A stretch of 64,000 nt of DNA, from positions 4,273,501 through 4,337,500 of the forward strand of contig OY855912.1 in assembly GCA_963693305.1 (NCBI GenBank), read 5' to 3'. The position numbers and the translations under genes were made by a program. Numbering within the stretch: position 1 is the first letter of the stretch; each line of letters starts with the position of its first letter. Source of the DNA: Meandrina meandrites. Taxonomy: Eukaryota > Cnidaria > Anthozoa > Scleractinia > Meandrinidae. Positions 1 to 12,021 of this stretch are shown in pieces. Below the pieces are notes generated by a model, which made no database searches, was not told where the DNA came from, and saw only the letters and a list, made by a program, of their open reading frames with translations.

Positions 1-58
1 TAGGAAAAGTATAATACCCTTTATTTAGGCTTTCAGTGCTTATGCTTAAAATTTGAAT

Positions 59-221
59 TATGATCAGCATGTCATGATACAACTTTTGGCAAAGCTAAAA
101 AAAATTCTATCATTGGGGTAAAAGCAACTTTATATTTTAAAAACATTAAGGTGGCTCTGAACACCTCTGATAGAATATTGTCTAACTTTGTCCAAAGTTG
201 TATCATGACATGCTGATCATA
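59..221. mobile_element. Hairpin MITE in intron 2 of GPCR A
   Basis: Arms 59-94 and 186-221 are inverted copies with one or two mismatches (ATGATCAGCATGTCATGATA and its complement), enclosing about 90 bp. The inner segments also pair weakly (TTCTATCA with TGATAGAA). It is small and noncoding, as expected of a non-autonomous DNA transposon. Confidence 0.6.
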
Positions 222-450
222 ACTATAAGTGTGGACCGGAAACATTATGCTTTCCGATAGATAACGTTATCCACCCTTTGAACAACCGTCCTTGGAGTTT
301 ATCTTGCAGTTTGGAAAGTTTGACGTTCCCCTAATGCGAGAACCAAACAGATTCACGGATTTTCAACAAAACACTACCGATCTTTTAACTCGTTAGGAAC
401 ACGGAAATTTTTTTCTATTTCTTAATGATTTAAATTTGTAAATGACCCAC

Positions 451-1343
451 CTTTAGTTTACGCTGATTAAGTTTTCCATTGTTACCAAGAGGGTAAGTAA
501 CTGCATAATATCGTTCAATAGCGATGGCAACCAAAGTGACAGGCGAGGAACATACTCCAATCCAAGCGACATTTCCATATGTCAGCAATTTACATAGAAC
601 TGTACCAGTCACCCCGTCTGGGTGATCAACGTTGGTTAACCCGAAAACAACTTTTGGGGTGATAAACGTGGCGAACATAATATCCGCTACGGCCAGGTTC
701 ACAAGTAGATAATTTATGGGAGTCCTGTGGTATTGCAATGCAAATTAAAACTTATTAATGCAAATAAAATGACAGAAATAGAAAGCAAACAATTATGCTA
801 AGCATGCTCTCTTACACTCCCCCACAACTTGTATTTCCTCTGAGCAGAGCTTTACTCGTTTAAAATAAATTTGTCGTCGTTCTTTAAGTCCTAGGCCATT
901 ATACAGTCGTCTGCTGAGTGACCTGGCCTTTGAATGGTAGCGAGGCTGGAGGTAACCATGCATTGACAGAAACCTCTCAGCTTTTCTCCTGAAAATACAA
1001 ACTAGTTAGCATCATAACAACTTGTTTTACACAATAAAAGTAAAGAGGTTTGTCTCACTGCAAGGGCACCACCAGCCTCGCTGCCTTCAAAGGCCAGGTC
1101 GCTGAGCGGACAACTGTAAAATGGCCTATTTTGCGAGGAATGTTTTTGTGAGGTCTTAAAATCCTTACAAAAATGATGTAGTATGAAACGTTATTAACGC
1201 CTTAAAGGTTTTTCAGTTTCAGCATACCTCATATCTCGATGTCTCTTTATAATCGCACAAACAAGAGAATTCCCCACGATATCTACAATGACGAGTATGG
1301 AGAGAACCGTTGTCATGGCAATAGCTGCAGCTGATTCGGACAT
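451..1343 (-). CDS. GPCR A, 5' part (TM1-TM3) of a class A receptor gene
   Basis: Two coding exons are in the window; exons 3 and 4 (TM4-TM7) lie beyond position 1. Exon 1 is 1228-1343 (ATG at 1343, acceptor after 1361, 17 nt of leader). It encodes a very short N-terminus, TM1 with the GN pair and the RDMR end of the first intracellular loop. Its donor AG/GTATGC splits an Arg codon (phase 2). Exon 2 is 451-724 and encodes TPINYLLVNLAVAD (TM2 with D2.50), an HPDGVTG loop, the TM3 cysteine in LCK and the ERYYAV motif. It ends AAG/GTGGGT (phase 0). The protein is a plasma-membrane seven-helix receptor, probably peptide-receptor-like by family resemblance; the ligand is unknown. It is odd in having Pro inside TM3 (SSPVTLV) where the paralogues have Phe or Met. 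Confidence 0.85.
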
Positions 1344-1639
1344 GATATTAGTTTCGTGACCTGATAAAAACAAGACATCGATGCGTGTAGCTTTAATAAT
1401 CTGTAATCGCCAAGCATTTCTAATATATACAACCAAATACTTATAAAATTGAATTGTTTAAAGTAGAACAGCCATTTACAGCAAAATAATCAAACAGCTG
1501 CCTGTTGGCGGAAAATGTCAGTTAAGACAAAACAAAAGACAGACTCAACCTAGACTCCTTTTCTTCTTTTATCTTGTGCCGATGGCGATTATCAAGGCTT
1601 TTTAAGAACACTTACACTTAAATAATACCAACTTGAATA

Positions 1640-1800
1640 TTAAGGCCCCGTCCACACTAATCTGGTTTGGCCAACCGTCCACACTAAAATGGCGTTTTCG
1701 GTCACCGAAAACGGTCTCCAGAACGAAAAGATTTGAAAACGCCGACTTTTCGGTCACCGAAAACGGTCTCCAGAACGGAAAAATTTGAAAACGCCGACTA
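1640..1800. repeat. MITE-like end plus a two-copy 54-bp tandem repeat
   Basis: GGCCCCGTCCACACTAAT at about 1643 is followed by a second GTCCACACTAAAATGGCG. Two head-to-tail copies of a unit containing CGGTCACCGAAAACGGTCTC follow between 1691 and 1800. The first part has the look of a DNA-transposon terminus. Confidence 0.45.
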
Positions 1801-1809
1801 GGTGGTGTA

Positions 1810-2279
1810 GAGTGGACGGCAGCACTTCGTTTGCGGAGTTCCTCAAGCCCCTCAGAAGAGGTTTTTCGTTTGGGAGTAGGTACGGACGACGGCGAAGGCC
1901 ATGCTTCTGCTTCTCTCTTGGGGGTGATTGAAGACGGTGATTTCTTGGCACTTCCTTTTTTGATTTGTTTCATCCCGTCACCAAACCGTCCTCCTCTTCC
2001 TCTTCTTCGTCGGGAGCTTCGCCGTCCGCAGCCCTGGCTGCACCTCTAGAAGGGAACTGCCGTAATCGTTTGATCAATCGGGCACGTTCGCGAGCGATGG
2101 GTTTCACTCGGGCCATCGCGATGCCGTCGGAAAGGGATTGGTCTTTTAACAAACAGGTGACTTTCGGCCGCCAGACGAGCCGCCTTGTTCAGCAAAGCAT
2201 TGTCCGTGATTTCGCCTTTGTAATATTGCACTCTTCGTTCGAAGTCTTTGGTGGGTACCATCATTACTTTTTCGGCCAT
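1810..2279 (-). pseudogene. Frameshifted coding remnant, unidentified element gene
   Basis: A minus-strand reading begins at 2279 (MAEKVMMVPTKDFERRVQYY), runs to about 2155, and continues in another frame (LKDQSLSDGIAMARVKPIAR) into an acidic EEEEEE stretch ending at 1970. It then resumes in a third frame (MKQIKKGSAKKSPSS) with a Lys/Ser/Pro-rich tail. A likely one-base insertion near 2155 and an ATGA stop-start junction near 1972 break it. An alternating acidic and basic protein with helical N-terminus is implied. I do not recognise the family; a gene from a large mobile element is a guess. Confidence 0.4.
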
Positions 2280-2670
2280 GCTTTCCTTGTCTCTTCTCCA
2301 CGTTTAATGCCCTGGCAGCACCTCGAATCGTATTTTTAAAGCATTCCCTTCTTGCAGTGACATGCCTTGTAGACCTGGTGCAATCCTTTTCAAAACCTGC
2401 TACCGTTCTGAGAGAGGAGTTTCTTTCACCTTCTCTTCAAGGAGTTTCCACAGTTCGTGCACAGTACAGTTCGTTTCTGCCCCACTCACTGTGGTCAAAA
2501 GCACGGATTTTAGTCTCCCTAATGTGATGCAATATACGATCCGTAAATTCTACTCTTCGAAGCTAAAGGGCCTTCAACGAGCCCCTGTTATTTACTGAAA
2601 AGAGGACATCTGTCACGTATCATAATGTTTTCTTCAATAAATAATATTCTCTCCTCTGATTCATTCATTT

Positions 2671-2744
2671 ATTCGTTTCGTTCGTTCGTTCGTTCGTTCG
2701 TTCGTTCGTTCGTTCGTTCGTTCGTTCGTTCGTTCGTTCGTTCG
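2671..2744. repeat. (TTCG)n tetranucleotide array
   Basis: About 18 uninterrupted TTCG units follow a short TTCATTCATTTATTCG lead-in. Confidence 0.95.
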
Positions 2745-2799
2745 TCTTAAGATTCTGACTCAGTTCAACAATCGAACCCTTTTAACTTTTCTTAGAGAA

Positions 2800-4127
2800 C
2801 AGTGTTTTCACGCTCCTGTTTATTAACCATTGCATGCACTCAGTTCAGCAACATTTCAATAAAACGTTTCGACAAAGTTATTTGCCACTACAAGGAAATG
2901 AAGGTTCATGCTGCTTTCTCAAATACGTAGCTTGTGAATGCTGATGATGACTTAAGACATAACAATAAACAGACTCTTTTTTGCCTGCCTGCAAAATATT
3001 TCCTTTTAACATAGTATTTTAGTAACGTGTCTTTTAACCTTCTTCTGTAAAATGAGCATTGTAAATAGCACAGTATTTTTCATCTTTTCAAATTTTAATG
3101 TAAACATTTTAGATGCAGGCCCCTATGGATACAAGCATACGAGCTGAATGACTAGCCTGTATAAAATGAATTTGTACTTACTTGCTTGCTTGCATACTTA
3201 CTTACTATTTACATACTTACTTATTTACTCTCTTACCGTAGTTAAAGTTAAAAAGAAGCAGAGCAAACTAAACCTCAAAGATGATATCTGCTCGTCTCTG
3301 TTAGCAGTTGATCGTGCTTTGCAACATCGTCAACACTAAATGAATGCACATAAAGTTTGATTAATTAAGCCCTCAACAGCTGTCGAGTTTTATTAAAGTA
3401 ATAAAAGGAACATGGCATCTGTAAATGAATTCCTCTCACGCATACATGCATTATTTATTTAACTTTACAGTAAAATTAGGTATATTTAGTTTCTTTGGAA
3501 GAGTTTTCATTAACGACCTGAACTAACCAACTTGTTTACTGAAACTAGACCAGTAAAAACACCTCCTTTGAATTGTAAAAGAGAGCAGCTGTAATGTGGC
3601 TGTAAGTCTTTTCTCTTTTTGTCTGACAGCCCTTCTACTGCCTTCTTATTTCGCCTTTTAAATTAAACACGTAATATCTTGCCTTAAAACACATGTACAT
3701 GGAACAGTGTAAACCCTTTATGAGTCAACTTTGACTATGAAAATTACTTCCGCTCAGATTATCAAGACGTCAGTCATTTACAACAGTTCTTTTTAGAACT
3801 ACTCTTACCCTGACGATCACACTATACGAACTACCAATACTCTTGCCGAGTGGGTTTAAACCATTTACTACGAGAAGCTATGTTCGTATAGTTTATGATG
3901 TGAAGACAATAAATGAAAAAAATGAGTCCCATTTTGTTTTCAGAATACCGCCAAAACTTACTCAAAGGTAATCGCGAGTATTAAAAGATGTTCCATCAAT
4001 CTTCAAGAAGATTAATATCTTCAGTTAGAAGTTCAGCTCGTGGATTCTGAAGGAAGTTTGCAGCACGGACTTTTACCAGGCTTTGGTTGGAACGTATGAC
4101 GATATTTTGCCTTTTTCAACCAACATT
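2800..4127. repeat. Duplicated upstream block, copy 1 (continues at 5777-6300)
   Basis: This noncoding stretch is collinear with 22620-24120 and its first part with 38300-38935. Shared markers in order are CACTCAGTTCAGCAACATTT, CTTTCTCAAATACGTAG, GCTAGCCTGTATAAA followed by a TTAC-rich tail at 3140-3235, ATTAATTAAGCCC, and TTTTCATTAACGACCTGAA. No ORF of note lies in it. The TTAC-tailed part looks like the 3' end of an old retroposon that was present before the duplications. An inserted element (4128-5776) splits the block. Confidence 0.8.
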
Positions 4128-5776
4128 ACGACTTCAACACGGACAAAGTGTGTAATTCATTATGTATTCAGTTTTCAGTTCACACATGCGCAACAAAGTG
4201 ATAGAATTACCCTAGGGACGCTTGTCACTACTTAGTATCTTAGCAACTAAAAGCAGGTTCGAAAATCAAGTGCCCAGTTTAATGTCCGCTAAAAACCTGT
4301 TTTGACTCCGATTGAACACATGGCAGCTTCAAGATTGATCTCGCCGCTTCGCTGCCTACACGTGAATGTGCTGCTCGAAGACAAATTGCTACGCTGTGTA
4401 GACAAAACACCAAATCCTTTAACTGTTTTGAAAGTAGGCTTACCGTTACAATGAACATTTTGTAAACAGACTGGCCATTAACATTTCAGCGTGACATATG
4501 TCCGGCTATCTTCGACATCTTCGCGCGAAAGCTATCGGACCTGTTGTGCAGTCATGAAAAGCCACGCAGTAAATGTTTCATCTTTCTGTTCACATTCAAC
4601 AAAAACCCGGCAGAGTTGTGATTATGCAAATATAAGCTTCTTCCAGTTGTTTATTTAACATTTGAGCGTGACAGCGTGTCCGTCTATCTTCGCGCTTCGC
4701 GAATAATAATGCGAAGTCACGAAAAGGCTCAAATTAAAAGTTTGTTTCTTACTGTCTGAACGTTTATTATGATTGACTAAAAGTCTCACAGAAGATGAAG
4801 AAATTGATGTCTATATTTGCAGGGAATGTGTGATCTTTTGGTTCACATTCAACAAAATGCTGACAGTGCGTTGTGATTATGCAAATGTCGGCTTCCTCCA
4901 AGCCAGTTGTTTGTTTCGACTAGAATTTTTGACTCGCTTGTGATCTTTGCGGATAACAATTAAAGCTGTTTTTCGATGTGCATTTTCGTGAAATATTAAA
5001 CATGAATGCATCAGACAAATTCAAACATTTGAGTATTCACTCTTCCCACCTATTTTCATTTTTTATCGGCAACTGTTCGGTGTTACATTAGCGGCGACTG
5101 TAAAATGTAAACAGCGGCAAAGCCACTTCCTCCTTCCCCATTCAGCATTCTAGTTCCTTTGATCGGCATTTTCTTTTTTGAGATTTTTGACCATTTTTGG
5201 CTGCAAAAGGTTTTAGCCTCTTATCATTCTTTGATTCTATGAAGAATTGTGAGAAACAGATTCGTGAAACATCATCGCGACGATTGCTTACACAATGGCG
5301 CTTGCTTAGATTCGCCGTCAGATAACAAAAACTTCAGTGCCAGAAAGATTTCGCTACCATTCGAACCGATAAGAGGCTAGATTTCAACTTCTTGCATATT
5401 TTCGTTAGTTTTTGCAGGTACACACCAAAAACACGAGGTTTTAACTTCTTTCAACCGCTTGCTTGTTCTTGCGGCGCAAGAATTAACTTCTTTCGCCTCT
5501 TCTAATGCGTTCGATATGCGTGCATTAAAATGGCTTCCGACTATTCTTCGAAAGACATGTATGCACTAAATGTAACGTCAAAACCTTGCAACTGGAAATA
5601 TTTTCAATGCTTCGAACGCAAAAACCGGTTTTGAAAATAAGTCCCGAGTTGAGACTCCCAATGGGACGTGACGTAAAAAGCGTTGAACGTTACTAAGATA
5701 CAAGGCTCATAAATATGCACGAACCCCACTTGAGTGGGGTTCGCTGAATTACACACTTTGTCCGTGTTGAAGTCGT
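4128..5776. mobile_element. 1.65-kb TIR element, noncoding
   Basis: Perfect 32-bp terminal inverted repeats are at 4128-4159 (ACGACTTCAACACGGACAAA...) and 5745-5776. The flanks rejoin in the collinear copy at about 24110-24150, which lacks the element, so this is a true insertion. The interior has no long ORF but two partial repeats of a TTCACATTCAACAAAA segment (about 4590 and 4840). A 9-bp-stem hairpin, GAACCCCACTTGAGTGGGG, sits next to the right end (5721-5742). Confidence 0.8.
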
Positions 5777-6036
5777 CATGAACCTTCGACCTTGTGAAAT
5801 TTCGTATCAACAGTACATCTCAATCAAAAAGAAAAATCATAGACATATACTGGCCATTGCGTTCAGTGAAACTATACCACGTTTTCAAGTAGTGCGAATC
5901 CAGATAGTAGTAGATGGACGGATTAGGCCAACAAGTAACACGGATCGGCGGATTCGCGTACGCTCCACTCTTTAATTTGCTGTGCGATGCGTAATGTTTG
6001 TGAACAAATTCAGCAGAACAAATAAACGATACTCAC

Positions 6037-6101
6037 CTCTTGAAGTTGACTTGAAAACTACATCATTGAGGTAATTTCAATAAGAACGGAACTTTACCAA
6101 A
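6037..6101 (-). other. Candidate untranslated leader exon of GPCR A (3' end)
   Basis: The minus strand reads ...CTTCAAGAG/GTGAGTATCG, a strong splice donor at 6037. The 65 bases before it align closely with 24589-24653 upstream of GPCR B and more loosely with 45780-45831 upstream of GPCR D. Coding exon 1 of A has an acceptor 17 nt before its ATG, so an upstream noncoding exon is required. This one would leave a 4.7 kb leader intron. The transcription start is not visible to me. Confidence 0.55.
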
Positions 6102-8559
6102 CAAAACGACAGAAAGGCTTATTGATAATAGTTTGTCTCTATATAAAGTCATCAACTTTAACAAAACAAGAGAGCGTCTCATGCCCACCAGATGTTTTAC
6201 TAGTAGGAAGTAAACCATCTGCTCCATACGATCTGAAGGATTTTGACATGAAAATTTGAAATTTATGTACAATTTAAACTATATCGCTCACAAAAACATA
6301 TCGCAGTCATTTAAATCAGTAAACACCGCCCTGTTGTGAAAGTTGTTTTCCTCAACATCCATTGCACGTATTTCTCTTTTGTTTTGTTAGTTTGTTTTCA
6401 GAATCTGTTATTTGCTCTCTTTTTTCAGATCAGTACACTGATTTTCTCTTTTAGTCTTGTTCATCGATGATATATTCGCTTACTCAGTGTGTTGCCAGGT
6501 ATGGCTAAAAATATATTTTCCTGGACGTTTCGGCTACTAATTTTGGCCTTCTTCAGCTAAGATAAAAATGCAAATGTCTAACGGCGTCCTGCTTAGTAAA
6601 CGCTTTATAAACGCTATAAACTAACGCATAGCGCAACCAAACATATACTAATATATAGATTTAGGCAGGCCTAAAAGCGGAGCTCCCATTTATTATTTTT
6701 TTGCTTGAATTTAGTGTTTTGATGTCCCTGCACTTTAATGGGTTCCCCACAAATGCACGGAGGCGCACATATCAAATTTTAGTATAAAAACTTTTTACAA
6801 CTTTTACTGTACACTAATAAACCTTGTAGAGCAAATCAGTGTAAAAAAGGACCTCGATGAAGGCAAGGAAATTTGTTTTGATTTACTTCAAAACAGTCAA
6901 GGTAACACAATTAACTCAAGGCAAAAAAACTACAGCGCGAAAAAAAGTCAACACGCGGCTAAAGAAAATGAGTTCACGCCAGAACAAAGAAAAACACGGC
7001 CGCAAAAAAAAAAAAAAAAACTGGCAAATTCATTCGGAGCCGGTTATGCAAGTTATTTTAAAGCAGTTTCTGTGTGAGTTGTGACAGTTTGTGATTTAGA
7101 AGTGGTGCTCGCTATTTAACAAGCGAACAATTTAGTTTGAGCCGTCTTGTTTTGGTTGCATGATTAACTATTCTGTTTTATCGTACACGTTGCTTAATAC
7201 CTTAGAGAATTTTATGTAGAGAACTAAATGAATTTTTTCTTCGTTTCTGGTAAGCAAATGTGCGGTAGAAAAAGTCTGAACTCACTCACCCCAGGCACAG
7301 GTAACACGCAACGAAACGAATCTTAAATCACGCGTACGCATACACTCACTGAAATAAACAATGCGAGCGAATAAAATAGAGCAGTTGGATGATAAATCGC
7401 TTAAATTAATTTTAGTGTGCAGTATCATTGAGTAGTTTTACTAGTTTTGGTTTGGACTTGTTCAGTTTGCGGGATTTTCCTCAGTGTAAGCTGGTATAAG
7501 TGTAGTTTGTAATATTTTGCAAAGGCGAAACGTGCTTTTCATCCGAGTACATGTAGCTCAATAATTTAATATTCTTTTCAAATGAAAATCCAAAAATGAA
7601 CTTTACAGTTGACTCCACTATAAACTAAAACACAGCATTTGAAACCAAACATTTAATAGACAATGTCTGTATAAAATGTACAAAAGTGATTAAAGCTAAG
7701 AGGTTTGAAAGCAGCATTAAGAATAATGGAATTTGTAAATATGTAAGCCTACGGAAAGATTTGAAAAACGATACAACTTCGAATTCGTTTATAAATGACT
7801 GAAGTATAAACAGATTCTCACAATAAAAACAGACTTCAGCTTAGGGTATACATTACGTTTGTTACCTTATATTTGGAAAAGGCTTGTAAATTCTGCAGGG
7901 CAAAGCTTTCAAACCAGCAGCATATTAAATATCGGAAACGAACACGCCAGTTTCCATGTGAGCTTACTCCACTCCATCAACATATACATTATATGAATTA
8001 TCAGCGAAGATCAATCTCTTCCTTTCTTTCGGTGTAGCTGTTAGCAGTCTTTTATCCATCACTTCGTAAACTTGACCGGCTCTGAGCTCACTTTTAGTTC
8101 GGCTTAATGTCAACTGAATTAATCAACCGCACAAGCCGTAGACAGTTCTTCAACTCTCGCTGTTTTGACTTGTTGTCTGATAAATCATATTCAAGTCGGC
8201 AAACATTTCGGATGTTCACGCTAAGAGGCTATCCCTAAATCATTTGGCATAAGTTTCCATGATGTAGATGAGTAAATAAAGCGAGAAATATTCACGAAGA
8301 TCTATGTTTTCCAGCAGCTTTGTTCGCCTCTTTCATTCAGCGTAAAAAGCGAACAAGGTGCCACCCGTGCCACAGATTTTTGCCGCCTTTTCATACAATC
8401 GCGTCGTTTAAGTTAAAATGAAATGTCCAGATCATTTTAAACCTCTGAAGTAATGCAGAGTTCTTACAAATTTTTACGACAGGTAACTCAACTCTAAACG
8501 AACCGAATAGAACCGATATGTTTTTGTGTCACTTTTTGCGTAAGAAGGACTCCAAATCA

Positions 8560-8730
8560 AGGACAAAGGCAAACTCGTCCCCAGACCTAATCCGTGCGTA
8601 CGGGCGTACGTACGGACGGACGGACATGACGTCAGAACCAAATTTTCTCGGCTCGATGGGTTCACCATATTCTATAGCTATGGATGCTCCGCCCGCGGGC
8701 GCCTTCGGCGCCCGCGAGAGCTCCGCTATA
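8560..8730. repeat. Repeat with a GC-rich hairpin
   Basis: CGTACGGGCGTACGTACGGA and GACGGACGGAC precede CTATAGCTATGG and a 10-bp perfect stem CGCGGGCGCC-TTC-GGCGCCCGCG at about 8694-8716. It is strikingly GC-rich against the AT-rich surroundings, as expected of a mobile repeat. Confidence 0.5.
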
Positions 8731-8732
8731 AC

Positions 8733-8895
8733 CAATGGCGGATCCAGGGAAAGGGCCCGCGGGGGGGCACCTTATTGTTTCGGAAATAGCGCATTTTCTT
8801 TGAAGAGCTGGAATTATCTTCGCAGAATTTAACACTCATAGTCAAGCCTATAAAAGCGGGTCCCCTCCTCAGCTGAAAGTCTGGACCCGCCACTG
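8733..8895. mobile_element. MITE with CARTGGCGGRTCCAG ends
   Basis: CAATGGCGGATCCAG at 8733 and CTGGACCCGCCACTG ending 8895 are inverted with two mismatches. The interior contains a GGGCCCGCGGGGGG tract. Confidence 0.6.
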
Positions 8896-9212
8896 AAATT
8901 AACATTAACAATTTTTAGAGTCATTTAAGATACTCTAGAGACTATTATTACACTTAAAAAGTTCCTTCGAGGTGTAATTTATTTTTGTCACTGAACGTGT
9001 ACATATATAAGTAGGATGTCGTTAGACATTTGCCTTTTTTATATTTTTGCTGAAAAAGGCAACAGCAGTAGCCGAAGCGTCCGGAACAATATATTTTAAG
9101 CCAGTGTCATCTTTTTTTTAATTCCTTTTACCAAATTTGTAACATGTCCGCTCAGTTCGCGTTAGTTAAGGAAAGAGTTAGTGCTCGAAGTTTCGATACC
9201 ATCATGATGCCA

Positions 9213-9591
9213 TTTTATTATATGGCTCGGCCCGCGAGCAGGAAAGATGAGCTATGATGAGGAAAACCCAGCGTTGTGATTGGTTATCCGAGCGGGCATG
9301 ATGGCCAATCTTGCCTGCTCGGGATTGCCCGCGATTTCCCCGCAAATTTGTCGTTGATGTTCATGCCCGCTGTTGTTGTCATATAATAAGTCCTTTATTT
9401 ACCAAGCTTAACTACGATCGCATCTAAAAACGACAGCGTGGGAGGGTACTTCGGCCAAGATGGCAGGATATTGGCTTCGTTTTTTGCGTGTTTATGGAAA
9501 TCGCCTTCGTCTCGGCCAAAAACATGCAAAAAAAGAACAAGGCCAATATCCCGCCATCTTGACCTCACGCTTGGTCAATAACCCACATATC
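9213..9591. mobile_element. Compound MITE pair, copy 1
   Basis: A short element with ends TTTTATTATATGGC and GTCATATAATAAGTCC (9213-9393) directly abuts a foldback element, about 9395-9591. The foldback's arms read AAGATGGCAGGATATTGGC and GCCAATATCCCGCCATCTT and it ends GCTTGGTCAATAA. The same two families abut again in the opposite orientation at 41791-42885. Confidence 0.6.
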
Positions 9592-9599
9592 AAGAGTAA

Positions 9600-12020
9600 A
9601 TAATGTACAACAAAAGCGAGTATTTAAATATTCACCGAAACGTCGAGCAATGAATATTCCTTAATTTTCGCATGTCTTTGCTTTAGCAAATCTCTTTTGA
9701 TTAATAGTTTGCGTTAGGACTGCAATTTTGATTACCCGTTCAATGGCCAATCGTCTCCTCTCGTCTCGTCAAACTCTGAGAAAAAAACACTGCAGGCAGA
9801 GTAATAATATCTCCCAACCACTCTCAACAACACACTTATTGTATTTGTTCGAACACAACATGAAAAGATATTTAAGTCGAGACTTCAATGTCTTTCCATA
9901 TTTGGCGAAGATGAATTCTATAAGTATTTTATTATCCCGAAGAAATATTCCAAAAATCAATAGAAAACGTACCCTTTAACTTTTATTACTTTCATTTTAA
10001 ACCATTTAACAAGGCAAAATTAAAGGCTGAGAACGGAACAAAACAAACGCTACCAAAAATACATTCTATCTGGTACCTTTGTTTAATCGTTGGTGGCTTC
10101 TGAGCTGTTATACTTATCCTCTTGCAATAATTAGCTACGATCTGAAGAGAACTGACTAATATTTGGCCAATCGATCAATCACCGTTTCTCATGGCCGCGC
10201 GATCTACGCCACCACTGTGTTTAGGATCTCAATTCGCTGAACACCCGTTGTATCATTGTTAAGTGGTTTTGTGTTGTTTTATTTTTCCTTCTTACCTTCG
10301 GGGACTCGTGGGCTCTGCAGCACTTATTTGACTTTGAATAAAAAGTAATTTTTCCTTTGACGGAAAAGCAGGAGGCAGAGGAATATCGAGTTCAGGTTAG
10401 AGAACATCTTAGGGAACATTTTCACGACTTTGTTCGTACGCCATGCACTTTAATAAGTAAAACGAGGATTCCAGCTGAAAATCGTAAGAGAAAACATCGG
10501 AAACGAAGTTTGAAGAGATTTGAAGAACGAGGAAATTGTAAGCCATGTTGTCACGAGTATCAGACAGTGATTGCAATATTCCGGAAAAGGCCAATTCATT
10601 GCCAAGAACATTTTATGTTATTGTGGAACGTCAGGAAGCAATATGTAGTATTTGACGATTATTAAACCGAGGTTTAAATAAAACTGTAAGTTGCTTAGAA
10701 AACCGTAGATTATACTTTCCTCGTGAAGCTAGATGGAATTTATAAAAGAATTAAGGTGAGCAGCAACAGCACTTAGCCAGTATGTGTTGAATCGCTTATG
10801 GATTATAGACAGGGTGTCCGGATAACGATATTTGAAGATGAAAAACTTCTTAAGCTGCGTAGCACTTTTTCTTTGTAATAAGTTACGAAAATGTTAAAAT
10901 AGTGCTAAAATCCATTTAGAATAGTCCAAACGTTTCGGGCTTTGTCCGGATGCTTGTCCGTAGATTAAGCGAATTTCCTGGATGCCATAATACTTACTGA
11001 AGAGACCATCGCTGAAATGCTGTGCCAGGTGTTTGCAAGTCTTAATCTTGTTCTACTTGTCCGATAACTCGATTTTAGCCATTGCATCAACTATGGCGAC
11101 CTTACTAAGAAAGACGTCTTTAAAAAGATGGTTGCTTGTCCCGATATAGTTAAAGAATTCGATATAATTGTTTCTGTAAATTTGAAAACCTTGTAAATAT
11201 GCGTTATGTAGCAATTAATTTAACATGTAAGTGTATCTGGGTAGGTATGTAAACGTAGTCAGGTGTGTTTATTAAGATATATGGAGGAAAAAAAACTATG
11301 GCGACCTTGACTTACATATCTGCATTCCTGGTAGTGGTTTCGGGCGTAACACCATTACTACTGACTTACTGACTTGAGCTTCTACAAAATATCCATAAGA
11401 GCATGAGCAGTTCACTGAACGGTACCATGATGATCATGGCACCGAATCTGCTTGACAGTGGAGGAGTCCTATGCAGTTCTGACTCAATCCAGCACATGTC
11501 GATTCCACTACTTTCAAAGTAGGCACCAATTACCCTAAGCATGGCCACAACAACGTGCAACTCGCCAAGAAGGAGCGGTTTGGTGCATTTGGAGCCATCT
11601 GGAGCCTTTTGGTCGGTAGAGACAGCTTCATGTCAAGAGATATAACGGCCTTCCTCCCAGGGCCAATTACTTTGGCACCTGCATATGAGCCGTCAATAAC
11701 GTGTTCCATTCACGTGCAGCAAGTGCCATCAAAGGTCGTGCGCAATTTCGTGTCATAGGCACTGCTTCGATTACTTACGAGTTATGACTCGACCACACGG
11801 GAATACGAGCTTGGTCAACTTTTTTTTAGGCTTGAGCTCCATTCAGGGTACTTGACAAAAGCCAGACAAAGTCATCGCGGCTCACGGTTATGGCTGTTTC
11901 GTGCTCATCCATAAGGTCAAATATAGAATAAGTTACAACATTACTGAGGTACTTTATCAGGGAGTACGCATGACAGAGCAAGTACTGGTGCACTTTCGTT
12001 TGAATGTTCTTAATTTGTAC
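9600..12020. other. Intergenic, no supported gene
   Basis: Short ORFs occur (for example 10357-10665 plus, 102 aa, Arg/Lys-rich) but none shows a domain, splice context or repeat in another copy. I see nothing else I can support. Confidence 0.4.
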
Positions 12021-12021
12021 T

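Larger units (their letters stand above)
6503..9102. mobile_element. 2.6-kb interval bounded by inverted 95-bp copies
   Basis: 6503-6597 and 9003-9102 are inverted copies (AAATATATT, GGACGTTTCGGCTAC, TTCAGC, GCAAATGTCTAACG in order). Both carry a hammerhead-like core. The interior is AT-rich with no convincing gene; the short ORF at 6857-7084 is lysine-rich low complexity. It may be one element with inverted termini or two independent copies. Confidence 0.5.

Noticed and set aside
430..738. A 102-aa single-exon reading of the TM2-TM3 segment starting MQYHRT
   Set aside because: The first residues are intron; the acceptor at 725 and the paralogues show the exon starts at TPINY.
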